A stretch of 46,561 bases of DNA from a bacterium. Its GTDB lineage: Bacteria > Patescibacteriota > Saccharimonadia > Saccharimonadales > UBA4665. Below, one piece after another: positions 34,137 to 41,810 of this stretch. The translations under genes were made by a program, and so were the position numbers. The first letter of the stretch is position 1. Each line of letters begins with the position of its first letter. The notes beneath the pieces were generated by a model. That model made no database searches, had not been told where the DNA came from, and saw only the letters and a program-made list of their open reading frames with translations. The stretch spans positions 1 to 46,561 of the forward strand of contig JAJZAD010000002.1 in NCBI GenBank assembly GCA_021799575.1. The letters are read 5' to 3'.

Positions 34137-34673
34137 TCAAGGGTCAGGATTCGACATGACACTAGTATTGGATGAGCTGTAGCTATCCACCGACAGGTTA
34201 GTCGAGGAGTTAACGGAACCGTTATTACTTGAATTGGTCGAGGAAATGTTAATCGTAGTTTTGCTACCGTCAGGAGACGTGGTGGTTTGGCTGAATGAGC
34301 CGTTCGGCGGTACAGGAATGTTTTGACCGTTGACGTTAAGACTAGTGGAACTTTGAGAAGTTGTTGGCTGCGAGTGACTGTTCACAACCATGTTAAGTGA
34401 GGTTCCCGAGCTAACCTGGCTGTCACTATTCGTGCTTGAATTATCGCCTGCCGAACCGGTCGATTGACGATGCAGATTTACATTAGTTGTAGATCTGGCC
34501 ATGGTAAGCGGTTTGGTGGGAACATTAGGATTCGAACTACCACTGGAAGACAACACGCTAAGGCTGATAGCTGCACCGACCGGAAGAACAAAGGCAAGCA
34601 GAGGTATTATGTTCGTGCTACGCCTTAGCCCTATATGGCTACATAGCTTAGGTGACCGGTTTTGACTGTCCAT
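34137..34673 (-). CDS. membrane-anchored Ser/Asn-rich surface protein
   Basis: A 178-residue protein with a short basic N-terminus, one hydrophobic segment (IIPLLAFVLPVGAAISLSV, about residues 22-40) and a long extracellular tail with many Ser, Thr, Asn and Gly (SSTNSSNNGSVNSSTNLSV). No enzyme motif and no Cys in the tail. Without a clear cleavage site it could be anchored by its N-terminus or secreted. It lies between two secreted repeat proteins with strong Shine-Dalgarno (AGGAGGGG). The tail lacks the TGP/NTTGG module, so it probably has a different structural role. Confidence 0.65.
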   Translation of the reverse strand: MDSQNRSPKLCSHIGLRRSTNIIPLLAFVLPVGAAISLSVLSSSGSSNPNVPTKPLTMARSTTNVNLHRQSTGSAGDNSSTNSDSQVSSGTSLNMVVNSHSQPTTSQSSTSLNVNGQNIPVPPNGSFSQTTTSPDGSKTTINISSTNSSNNGSVNSSTNLSVDSYSSSNTSVMSNPDP

Positions 34674-34705
34674 GTGTCCCCTCCTTTTTAATATTTAGCC
34701 CCTCT

Positions 34706-34741
34706 AGATCTTTTGGTGTTTAGTTTTTAAACCGAAGATCT
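34706..34741 (-). repeat. spacer hairpin with AGATCT arms
   Basis: AGATCT at 34706-34711 and 34736-34741, with further partial pairing inside (TTGG and ACCG region, T/A-rich loop). It lies upstream of the gene at 34673 in the transcript direction and is the third structured spacer of the cluster. Confidence 0.45.
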
Positions 34742-34773
34742 GTTTTGTGGTGTATTTTGAATGAATCCGGGTT

Positions 34774-35439
34774 TTAATTGCTGACGGAGACGTTAAAATC
34801 TGTCGAACTGCTATTGTTAGAAGAGCCGCTAGTAACCTGACCGCTACCTGTATTAGCTTTTGAGCTGCTGCTGCCCGATTCTGAAGACTGTGCGTTATTA
34901 TTCTCAATATTAAGCGTATTGGTATTGGTTACTTCGGTATTCACCGTATTGGTAAAGCTAACATTGTTGGTTGATTCCGGCCCGGTATTGCTTAAGGTTG
35001 CTTCTTCTTTATTGAACACACCGCTAACCAACTTATGAACAAAGGTATAAGTCGGGGCTGCCGGTGTTTGTGGTGTAGTGCTAGAAGTCGGGGTCGTAGA
35101 AGTAATTGAAGCGGTTGTGATACTTGGCACACTTGTTGGGGTGGTAACACTACTTGGAACAACGCAGGCATTATTCAAACTTGTGCCTGTAGTTGCTGAC
35201 GTATAGCTGGCTGCTGCCGGTCTAATTGATAGCAATTGGCTTCGTAGAGTTGCAGTGTCAGCCATCATTTGTGAATGAATGGTTGAGCTTAAAAATCCTG
35301 CCGATCCCGCTACGCCTAGGGCTACACCTACGAAAGCAGCCACTAAAGTATATAGATGATTTGTTAATGGTTTGAGGGTTTTTTTATTATTGCTTGTGGA
35401 CCTATTTTTTGCTTTTCTGGTACGTACCTGTGCTGACAT
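34774..35439 (-). CDS. first gene of the repeat-protein cluster, anchored
   Basis: A 221-residue protein. Basic N-terminus (RTRKAKNRSTSNNKK), a membrane helix at about 30-52 (LVAAFVGVALGVAGSAGFL), a Thr/Pro/Ser-rich linker (TPTSSTTPQTPAAPTY) and a C-terminal copy of the shared module: NTGPESTNNVSFTNTVNTEV, then NTNTLNIENNNAQSSESG and GQVTSGSSNNSSSTDF. The module is the same as the one doubled in the gene at 33403. Shine-Dalgarno AGGAGGG lies 9 nt before ATG, and TATAAA about 65 nt upstream, so this gene probably opens a transcription unit reaching 31014. Its N-terminal anchor could tether the assembly. Confidence 0.68.
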   Translation of the reverse strand: MSAQVRTRKAKNRSTSNNKKTLKPLTNHLYTLVAAFVGVALGVAGSAGFLSSTIHSQMMADTATLRSQLLSIRPAAASYTSATTGTSLNNACVVPSSVTTPTSVPSITTASITSTTPTSSTTPQTPAAPTYTFVHKLVSGVFNKEEATLSNTGPESTNNVSFTNTVNTEVTNTNTLNIENNNAQSSESGSSSSKANTGSGQVTSGSSNNSSSTDFNVSVSN

Positions 35440-35604
35440 ACACTCAGACCCTCCTAATATTTAGATTATTGATCACCCACCACCGACTTTAATGTTATTT
35501 ATAGGTTAGGCAGCGAAAAATATTACAGTCATTTTAGTTAACACCTTAATTTGTTTTTAAAAATCGCAACATTTTTTTAGTGTGTGATCTTTAGCACGTT
35601 TTGC

Positions 35605-36075
35605 TCACCGAGTATGGTATTCCGGAATACGCCGGCCGGTGAAGAAACGACTTTTAGACTCAAATCGCAATCTCCGGCTCATTAACGTGTTACGGATAAG
35701 ATGCCGCTTCGGAGCTAAAAGTAAACTGCGCTCCAACCCGGCTATTGCGTAGCAGATACCGATTTCCAGCAGAATCATATCATTGGCGTAGGTTGTGCTT
35801 TTAGGATAAGCACCGAAATAGGTCGGAGATACAAACCCGATAAAAGCGCTAGCTAGGATTGACAGCCCGCTTATAATAAGTAAGTTGCAGAAAAAACGGG
35901 TCACAATATATCCCGACAAAAGGCTTAATAGAAACAATAAAATCAGCAGTCCGAAGCCGACAACGGCTGCAAAAACAGTTGGAAACATAAAGCCAATCAG
36001 CGATTCCTTAGGGACTGCGAATGCCAGTCCGCATACTGCCGCCGCAAAAAAGCCGATATAAAAAACACTCCACAT
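35605..36075 (-). CDS. small membrane protein, four helices
   Basis: A 156-residue protein with four predicted membrane helices and a basic C-terminus (SRRLRFESKSRFFTGRR). The pattern Gly/Ala/Phe-rich helices followed by a charged tail resembles DUF4203/TMEM198-like proteins, but I cannot assign it. It stands alone, 165 nt downstream of the surface-protein cluster promoter and 135 nt from the Crp/Fnr gene. Confidence 0.55.
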   Translation of the reverse strand: MWSVFYIGFFAAAVCGLAFAVPKESLIGFMFPTVFAAVVGFGLLILLFLLSLLSGYIVTRFFCNLLIISGLSILASAFIGFVSPTYFGAYPKSTTYANDMILLEIGICYAIAGLERSLLLAPKRHLIRNTLMSRRLRFESKSRFFTGRRIPEYHTR

Positions 36076-36210
36076 AAAAACTACCTTTTTAAGATCTCAA
36101 GAAATCCTAGAATTAGTTGGATAAACTAACTTACATCATTACACCTATTTAAGACAGTCGACTATAAGTTTAGCCACAATCGGGCAAGAGAAATCTTTTT
36201 AGTATGTTAG

Positions 36211-36861
36211 CTAGATTGTAGACCCCAGCTGATTTTCAATGTAAGCCAAATCTTTGACAATAAAATGATTGTGGTCAATCTCCAATATTCTTTGTTTTCT
36301 TAATTCTCCGAGTTCCCGGCTGACGGTTTCTCTTGCCAAGCCGCAGCGATGCGCCAGTTCGTCTTCATGTAATGACAGAATAAAAGAACCGTCACTTCTT
36401 TGAACTGCAAAACGTTTGCACTCCAAAGCTAACTCGAAAAGTATTCTGCTCCGGCTATTGCCTCCCATGAGATGTGCCATTCGTCTTTGCATGCCTTCTA
36501 CGCCAGAATACAGTCGGCTTAAAAGATCAAAGGTTACGTCAGGGTTGGATTTAACAAATCTCACTGAATCTGCAGCCGGTGCAATTCTGGCCTCGACAGC
36601 GGTTGACGCCTCATAGAAATACTGGTTAGGGGTTTTATTAATCGCCCACAACATAGGGAAAAAAGCAGGAGGTTTGAAGACGTTGACAACTACCTCATCA
36701 CCTTTGTCGGTAATATCATACTGGCGCACTTGACCTTTCAGTAGGTGAATTATTCCTACTGGTTCCTCGCCTGCGTGGATTAGTATTTGTCGTACATCAT
36801 AAACTTTAAGCGGATATGCGCTGAAGAATTTTTCGATCTTGGCACTGACAATCTTGTCCAT
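36211..36861 (-). CDS. Crp/Fnr-family transcriptional regulator
   Basis: A 216-residue regulator. N-terminal cyclic-nucleotide-binding-like beta-barrel (ILIHAGEEPVGIIHLLKGQV and EVVVNVFKPPAFFPMLWAI), dimer helix (YSGVEGMQRRMAHLM), and C-terminal HTH with SLHEDELAHRCGLARETVSREL (recognition helix RETVSREL). The barrel lacks the Arg-Ser phosphate-binding cassette of cAMP receptors and the Fe-S cysteines of FNR, so the signal is unknown. An inverted repeat ACACT-N5-AGTGT lies between this gene and the divergent DUF2795 gene and is a candidate site. Confidence 0.85.
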   Translation of the reverse strand: MDKIVSAKIEKFFSAYPLKVYDVRQILIHAGEEPVGIIHLLKGQVRQYDITDKGDEVVVNVFKPPAFFPMLWAINKTPNQYFYEASTAVEARIAPAADSVRFVKSNPDVTFDLLSRLYSGVEGMQRRMAHLMGGNSRSRILFELALECKRFAVQRSDGSFILSLHEDELAHRCGLARETVSRELGELRKQRILEIDHNHFIVKDLAYIENQLGSTI

Positions 36862-36983
36862 GTGGTGTGTAGTATCTACCCTTATGGTTACTTTTACTTT
36901 AAGTTTATTTAATTATACCGGCACTGACAGTCTGGCAAATAGCACTGTGACTATACTCATAGATTTTCGTACTAAAAACATTG

Positions 36984-36998
36984 ACACTTAAATAGTGT
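36984..36998. promoter_or_regulatory. ACACT-N5-AGTGT inverted repeat, candidate Crp/Fnr site
   Basis: A perfect 5-bp dyad with 5-nt spacer, about 125 nt from the regulator start and about 110 nt before the DUF2795 gene. Weak by length alone; supported by its position next to a Crp/Fnr gene. Confidence 0.35.
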
Positions 36999-37110
36999 AG
37001 CGGGAGGAATATGCCTATGAAATAGCTTTTAAAAAAACCTAAGGTTAGATATTTCGTTCATGTCCGAAATATAAAACAAGGTCATTTTGTCTAAATAAAG
37101 GAGGTAGGCC

Positions 37111-37371
37111 ATGAAATACACTAAAAAACTTCCACCGGTCAGATATATTTTAAGTCTTGCACAGGATAGCACGTTTCCGGCTAGCGGTTCGGAATTATTA
37201 CGCACCGCCATGACCTGGGGTTTCCCCAGGTCTGTAATCGAATTCGTCAGTTTATTCCCGAAGGATGAGATTTTTAAGAGCCGAACCGAATTTGAAACGC
37301 GTAGCGAAGAGTTGGAAATGCTCATAAATGAAGAGCGCAGCATGCCTAAAGAACTACTAAAAATACTATGA
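37111..37371 (+). CDS. DUF2795 domain protein
   Basis: An 86-residue protein with a DUF2795-like core: YILSLAQDSTFPASGSELLR, then AMTWGFPRSVIEFVSLFPKD, a helical unit seen in many actinobacteria and CPR genomes and often duplicated. The N- and C-termini are charged helices. Function unknown; often near stress genes. A perfect Shine-Dalgarno (AAAGGAGG) lies 8 nt before the ATG. It begins a run of four genes on the same strand and may be controlled by the divergent Crp/Fnr protein. Confidence 0.7.
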   Translation: MKYTKKLPPVRYILSLAQDSTFPASGSELLRTAMTWGFPRSVIEFVSLFPKDEIFKSRTEFETRSEELEMLINEERSMPKELLKIL

Positions 37372-37425
37372 GATTAGTATGGTTATTCAGAAGATAATCA
37401 GTAAATCTTTAGGAGAGCTTAATTC

Positions 37426-38265
37426 ATGGTAACCTTAACGACAAAGGACCAGTTGCGCGAATTAAGATCTATCAACAATCATTTTTGCCTAACGGTTTAC
37501 GCGCCGTTAATTGATCCTAACGGAGCTACCAACCCGAACAGGATCGTAATTAAAAACTTACTCAAGAAAGCTGAGCAAGCTTTGTTAGATAGTGGAGCGT
37601 CGGCGAAAGAGGTGAGAAAACTACTGCGTCCCGGATTTTCGCTGCTTAACTCTTATCAGTTCTGGCCGCTTCGTGGTGGCAGTATAGCAATGTTTATGGC
37701 AACCGATCTGTTTCGGATATACCATGTTCCCGATATACAATTGGCCGCTAAAATCAGTACCGGCCAAAATTTCAATTTTCAACCTATAGATAGAGTGTTA
37801 GACAATAATCGTTCATTTTTTGTGTTGGCTTTAAGTCACAACAACGTCCGTTTATATGCCGGTAACCGCTTCAAATTACAGCTGTTACCGTTAAAGGGTC
37901 TGCCGACTAATCTTAAACAGGCTCTGCGAATTGATGAGTATCCCAAGTCCAGACAACCGCACCGTGTCGCTTCGGCAATGATGGGAAAAGGATCGCAAAC
38001 TTTCCACGGGCAGTATAACGTAAACCAAGTCGATAAAACGATGTTACAGGAGTTTTTCCGCCAGATAGATAAATATATACGTTTGCATCTGGCTAAAGAT
38101 AAGTATCCACTGGTTTTAGTAGGTGCCGGATATCTGCTGCCTATTTATCGCAGGGTAAATACTTACCATTATTTACTGGATAAGGGTATAGAAGGTGACG
38201 TTAAAAAAACTGATTTAAACCAATTAAGAGAGAAGGCTTGGTCTTTGCTCTCTAACAGCAAATGA
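37426..38265 (+). CDS. baeRF family 3-like protein
   Basis: A 279-residue protein resembling bacterial archaeo-eukaryotic release factor family 3, a group related to eRF1 domain 2/3 proteins. Marks: CLTVYAPLIDPNG near the start (family LYxPxxxP), SYQFWPLRGGSIAMFMATD, FRIYHVPDI, SFFVLALSHNNVRLYAG and LVGAGYLLPIYRR. The GGQ-like loop of true release factors is not seen, consistent with baeRF proteins of unknown role, proposed to act on stalled ribosomes. It follows DUF2795 by 54 nt with a Shine-Dalgarno (AGGAGAG). Confidence 0.72.
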   Translation: MVTLTTKDQLRELRSINNHFCLTVYAPLIDPNGATNPNRIVIKNLLKKAEQALLDSGASAKEVRKLLRPGFSLLNSYQFWPLRGGSIAMFMATDLFRIYHVPDIQLAAKISTGQNFNFQPIDRVLDNNRSFFVLALSHNNVRLYAGNRFKLQLLPLKGLPTNLKQALRIDEYPKSRQPHRVASAMMGKGSQTFHGQYNVNQVDKTMLQEFFRQIDKYIRLHLAKDKYPLVLVGAGYLLPIYRRVNTYHYLLDKGIEGDVKKTDLNQLREKAWSLLSNSK

Positions 38266-38354
38266 ACAGTGTGTAATAAATGTTGGCGTTCATATTATTA
38301 CCACCCTGCTTATTTATGTTAAAGGAATCTAGAAGAGGAGGCAGTTAAGTAACT

Positions 38355-38804
38355 ATGCCGAGCAATAAGCCGTATTTAAATTCCCGGGACTTAGGGATTG
38401 ATCTCGACTCGAAAAATGAATCCCAATTGTTTAGGTGGCTGCTCGCCTGTCTGTTGTACGGGAAACCAATTCAGGGGATCATTGCTAAGCGGGCTTATGA
38501 AAAAATTACCGGTAACGGCATAACATCTCTTAAGAAACTGGTTTCTACCGAATGGCATACGCTTGTCTCAATACTGGATGAAGCACGTTATGTAAGATAT
38601 GATTTCTCCACTGCCTACAAGCTGCTGGATGTTGCGAAAAACTTACAGCAGCAGTACGGCTCAGTATCCAATATGCTTAAAAAGTCCGGGTCGCTTAAAA
38701 ACTTGAAACAAAACCTGCTAGAGTTTAAGGGTGTAGGACCGGTTACGGTAGATATTTTTGTCAGGGAGATCGGCCCGATATGGTATAAAAAGCCTACATC
38801 ATAA
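38355..38804 (+). CDS. HhH-GPD-like DNA-binding protein
   Basis: A 149-residue protein with a helix-hairpin-helix near the end (LLEFKGVGPVTVDIFVREIG) as in endonuclease III/GPD glycosylases. The upstream helices (LFRWLLACLLYGKPIQGIIA) match the first part of that fold. The catalytic Lys/Asp and the Fe-S cysteines of true endonuclease III are missing, and the protein is about 60 residues shorter, so it is probably a DNA-binding relic or a glycosylase-like protein of unknown activity. Shine-Dalgarno GAGGAGG is 12-13 nt before the ATG. Confidence 0.65.
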   Translation: MPSNKPYLNSRDLGIDLDSKNESQLFRWLLACLLYGKPIQGIIAKRAYEKITGNGITSLKKLVSTEWHTLVSILDEARYVRYDFSTAYKLLDVAKNLQQQYGSVSNMLKKSGSLKNLKQNLLEFKGVGPVTVDIFVREIGPIWYKKPTS

Positions 38805-38821
38805 ACAGTTGATATGAGACT

Positions 38822-39316
38822 ATGGAAGATCCATTAATCGAAACGCGTGAGCAATCGGAGTGTTTAGATATCGTTATGCGGTTTGCCTCCCAAGTTATAT
38901 TGTCCCGATTCCAACGGCAAGCGGCAGGAGATACTAAAGATTATGCTTATGATCGGTTCTTTCTCGGTGTCGCCTACCTGGCGGTTGAAGCGGACTTAAG
39001 ACCCAATCCGCTAGCGACTTCAGTATGGGACCGATCGCCATCCGCCTGGAACCGCCTGCACGATCGGCTACTGGAACGTGCGGCGACCCGGGAGCGAATT
39101 CCGTTAAACGAAGCGGTGCGTAAAATATACCCGGCGCACTACTCGTCAGATGATTGGTATAAAATGGTATTAAACCGCAATGCCCGGCTGAAGCTTAAGA
39201 AGTACAGCCGCAGCTCAGCTGTAACCGATTCCACAACGCTAAATATCCTAAGATCGATTGAAGACCGATCGCTAATCATAATTCCAAGCTTAGAATTTGA
39301 AAATCTTAAACGCTAA
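38822..39316 (+). CDS. hypothetical protein
   Basis: A 164-residue soluble protein of no recognised family. Helical N-terminal half (CLDIVMRFASQVILSRFQ), then Arg/Leu-rich helices (SAWNRLHDRLLERAATRER) and a basic C-terminus. Its start lies 18 nt after the stop of the HhH protein, so the two are likely cotranslated. Together with the preceding three genes it forms a co-directional unit. Confidence 0.55.
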   Translation: MEDPLIETREQSECLDIVMRFASQVILSRFQRQAAGDTKDYAYDRFFLGVAYLAVEADLRPNPLATSVWDRSPSAWNRLHDRLLERAATRERIPLNEAVRKIYPAHYSSDDWYKMVLNRNARLKLKKYSRSSAVTDSTTLNILRSIEDRSLIIIPSLEFENLKR

Positions 39317-39409
39317 ACCGTTAAGGTTAATAAAGTCCAGGCACAAAAAGGATTGTTAGTCTTTTTCGTTGCCGTCGAGCAAGGGCGTGCTTGAAGCTTC
39401 TTTAAAAAT

Positions 39410-39880
39410 CTAACGGGCGTACCTGCCGATTAAACTGGCTTGGGCTATGACCTTGTCTTCCATGGCTGCTTCCACATCTTGCTTAGTGACATTCTCATTA
39501 AGCGTAAGCGGTTGCGATAAAGCATACAGTTTAAAATGGTAACTATGAGTTCCGTTTGGAGGGGACGGACCGAAGTAGCTGTTTTTTCCGGAGCTGTTTT
39601 TGCCTACCACCGAATTGTCCGGAAAAGAATCCTCCTCTATCACTCTAGTTTTCGGCGGTATATTAAATACTACCCAATGATCATACGTTTTACCGGGTCC
39701 ATCGGGGTCGTTAGCAGCATCCGGGTCATCGACAATTAGTACTAACGTTCTAACCTGTTGTCCTACGCCGCTAATAACCAGCGGCGGGTTGATATTGTCT
39801 CCGTCGGCCGTATAGCGTATAGGTATAAGTCCACCGTCAGTAAAAGCGGGGCTGCCAATTGCTAAGTTACTGTCTACCAT
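39410..39880 (-). CDS. YbhB/YbcL-family PEBP-like protein
   Basis: A 156-residue single-domain protein of the phosphatidylethanolamine-binding-protein fold. Marks: YTADGDNINPPLVISG near residue 23, TLVLIVDDPDAAND (DPDxP-type anion site), YDHWVVFNIPP and YFGPSPPNGTHSYHFKLYAL (the GPxPPxGxHxYxF motif). YbhB-like bacterial members have no firm function. No signal peptide. TACATT about 9 nt upstream of the ATG suggests a leaderless start. It lies downstream of the cytochrome b gene but with an 86-nt gap. Confidence 0.88.
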   Translation of the reverse strand: MVDSNLAIGSPAFTDGGLIPIRYTADGDNINPPLVISGVGQQVRTLVLIVDDPDAANDPDGPGKTYDHWVVFNIPPKTRVIEEDSFPDNSVVGKNSSGKNSYFGPSPPNGTHSYHFKLYALSQPLTLNENVTKQDVEAAMEDKVIAQASLIGRYAR

Positions 39881-39966
39881 ATCAGATTCAATGTAGTGCT
39901 TGAGTTTCGAAAGGGATATTAATTTTCTTACGCTAAGGTTAAATTGTTAGGTAACGAAATAGTCGT

Positions 39967-41724
39967 TTATTTGGACGCATGCCATTCCCGCCATATCAGT
40001 CGGTGGATAGGGACAAGACGCGGAATATCCCTTATACCGGGTATAAACGGCACTAGCAGCAAAAAGATAGTGGCGACACCGGTAAGATAAATCGCTATGA
40101 GATCCGCATTTGCAGAGGTGCTAAATCCGGGCACATGGTACCAGAGAGTATACAACCATAACCAGGGTTGTCCCGGATAGGATCCGGTTTCATTCATTAC
40201 CCCCCACTGGGTGCTATATAAATGTTCTTTTTTGGCGATAGAACTGAAGTAGTTGCCGTCTTCAATAAACAGTAACGGCTTCGTGTAGTCTGTTCCGTAA
40301 AATTGCTGCTGGGCTAACAAGCTGGCATCTAGTGCCCCGCTTCTAGCCATAGCCAACTCGCTGTCGACCAGTTCCGGAACCGGTCCGTCGTTTGCCTTCG
40401 GTATCACGGGTTGATGGTTTTTAAATTTTACTTTCGTTATAACCTTCAGATAGTTAGATGCCCAAGCTCTCTGTAGTGACAAATCCGCATTATTATACCG
40501 TCTTAAGGCTAAAGTAAGCTTTTTGTTTCCGGGAGACAGATTTTTTAAAGGCTTTAAAACGAACGTTTGAGCTGAGTTTATAGGCGTATGTACCCCTGCT
40601 AACAGTTGCCAGCTTACGCCTATCTTTTGAACGTATTGTGTGCCGTGATTGTATGGCGGACCATAATTGGCGGTCTCACTCGTACCGGCAAGCTCACTGG
40701 CTGCAGTAGCCATAAAATCCGCTGGTGCCAGTTTAGACCAGGTTTCAATTGTCAGACTCGGCGTATCGGGAGAAGACATAATCGTCGCCAGCGCAAACAC
40801 CACTATCAGCACGATAACGGTTGCAATTGTACCTTCTTTTAAAATGTCATATCTTTTGGTCGGTCCTCGCCACGCAGCAGCTTCGGCCGCTTTAAGCGCC
40901 CGCTTGGCAGCTCTCCCCTTAGCCTTTTGGATGGGGTGAGATACGCCTCTAATCCTAACTAGAATAATGTGCGCCCCGACCAGAGATAATAGTATTAAAG
41001 GCATCAATACTATATGCCAGGTAAGCATTTGACCGAAATTTGTAAGTTTAAAAAATGATCCGAGCCCGGTAGCGTTAACGGCATCCTTGCCATTGGTCGC
41101 AATCCATTGCGAGTCAAAGTTTTGTTGTGACAGGTATCCTGTAAAACACTCTACTATAGAGGCTAGGAAAGCCAGTACGCCGCTCATCCAAGTTAAAGCA
41201 CGCTTACCTCTCCAGGCAGCCATCCAGAACTTACCCCACAAATGAATAACCATGAAGGCCATAAACATTTCGACACCCCAAAGGTGCAGGCTATTGAAAA
41301 AATGCCCTACGCTGCTATCGTGCCACCAATTAACTCCGCCGATCGCTAGCACTATACCTGAAGCCACGACTACCCCTAAGGATGCCAAAGTAGCTACACC
41401 GAACACATATATCCACGATGCTACATAAGCCGGCTGGCGATCAGGTAATAATTTAAGCGGGGGTAATACTTTAAGTAAAGCGGTCCTGGCTCTAGCCGTC
41501 CACATCTGCTTAGTTTCCGGAGGTGGCAGCGGAATAGGTGTGTGCTCTTCCGGAGGTAATAATGTCTTACTTTTAGGAAACGGTAAGGTAACTGCCAGCC
41601 CGAAAATTACCAGCATCACCGCAATTAAGATTAGATTGGCCAATGAAACAGTAAATATCGACCAGTGGATATATTTCTGAGGCTGGTTTAAGTTAACCAG
41701 TGCGGCCGTTATGTTCAGTAACAT
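39967..41724 (-). CDS. diheme cytochrome b (QcrB/PetB-like) with periplasmic insert
   Basis: A 585-residue membrane protein. An N-terminal helix and a Pro-rich linker precede a cytochrome-b core. Helix B has SLHLWGVEMFMAFMVIHLWG with His-His spacing 14, and helix D has LTWHIVLMPLILLSLVGAHI with spacing 15: the two bis-His haem pairs of cytochrome b of the bc/b6f type. A large extracytoplasmic region (about 330-530) and final helices follow; the quinone-site PEWY is not seen. In actinobacteria the partner genes are Rieske and cytochrome c, and none is in the window. Role: electron transfer with quinones, inferred. Confidence 0.8.
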   Translation of the reverse strand: MLLNITAALVNLNQPQKYIHWSIFTVSLANLILIAVMLVIFGLAVTLPFPKSKTLLPPEEHTPIPLPPPETKQMWTARARTALLKVLPPLKLLPDRQPAYVASWIYVFGVATLASLGVVVASGIVLAIGGVNWWHDSSVGHFFNSLHLWGVEMFMAFMVIHLWGKFWMAAWRGKRALTWMSGVLAFLASIVECFTGYLSQQNFDSQWIATNGKDAVNATGLGSFFKLTNFGQMLTWHIVLMPLILLSLVGAHIILVRIRGVSHPIQKAKGRAAKRALKAAEAAAWRGPTKRYDILKEGTIATVIVLIVVFALATIMSSPDTPSLTIETWSKLAPADFMATAASELAGTSETANYGPPYNHGTQYVQKIGVSWQLLAGVHTPINSAQTFVLKPLKNLSPGNKKLTLALRRYNNADLSLQRAWASNYLKVITKVKFKNHQPVIPKANDGPVPELVDSELAMARSGALDASLLAQQQFYGTDYTKPLLFIEDGNYFSSIAKKEHLYSTQWGVMNETGSYPGQPWLWLYTLWYHVPGFSTSANADLIAIYLTGVATIFLLLVPFIPGIRDIPRLVPIHRLIWREWHASK

Positions 41725-41810
41725 ACTTTGATAGAGTTATATTATCGACTTATAAAACTACCTAGATCTAAGCATAAGAGTTATATCTAAGTCAATCTAC
41801 GCGCTCACAG

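Noticed and set aside
36981-37009. TTGACA at 36981 as -35 of the DUF2795 gene
   Set aside because: No -10 hexamer is found 17 nt downstream.
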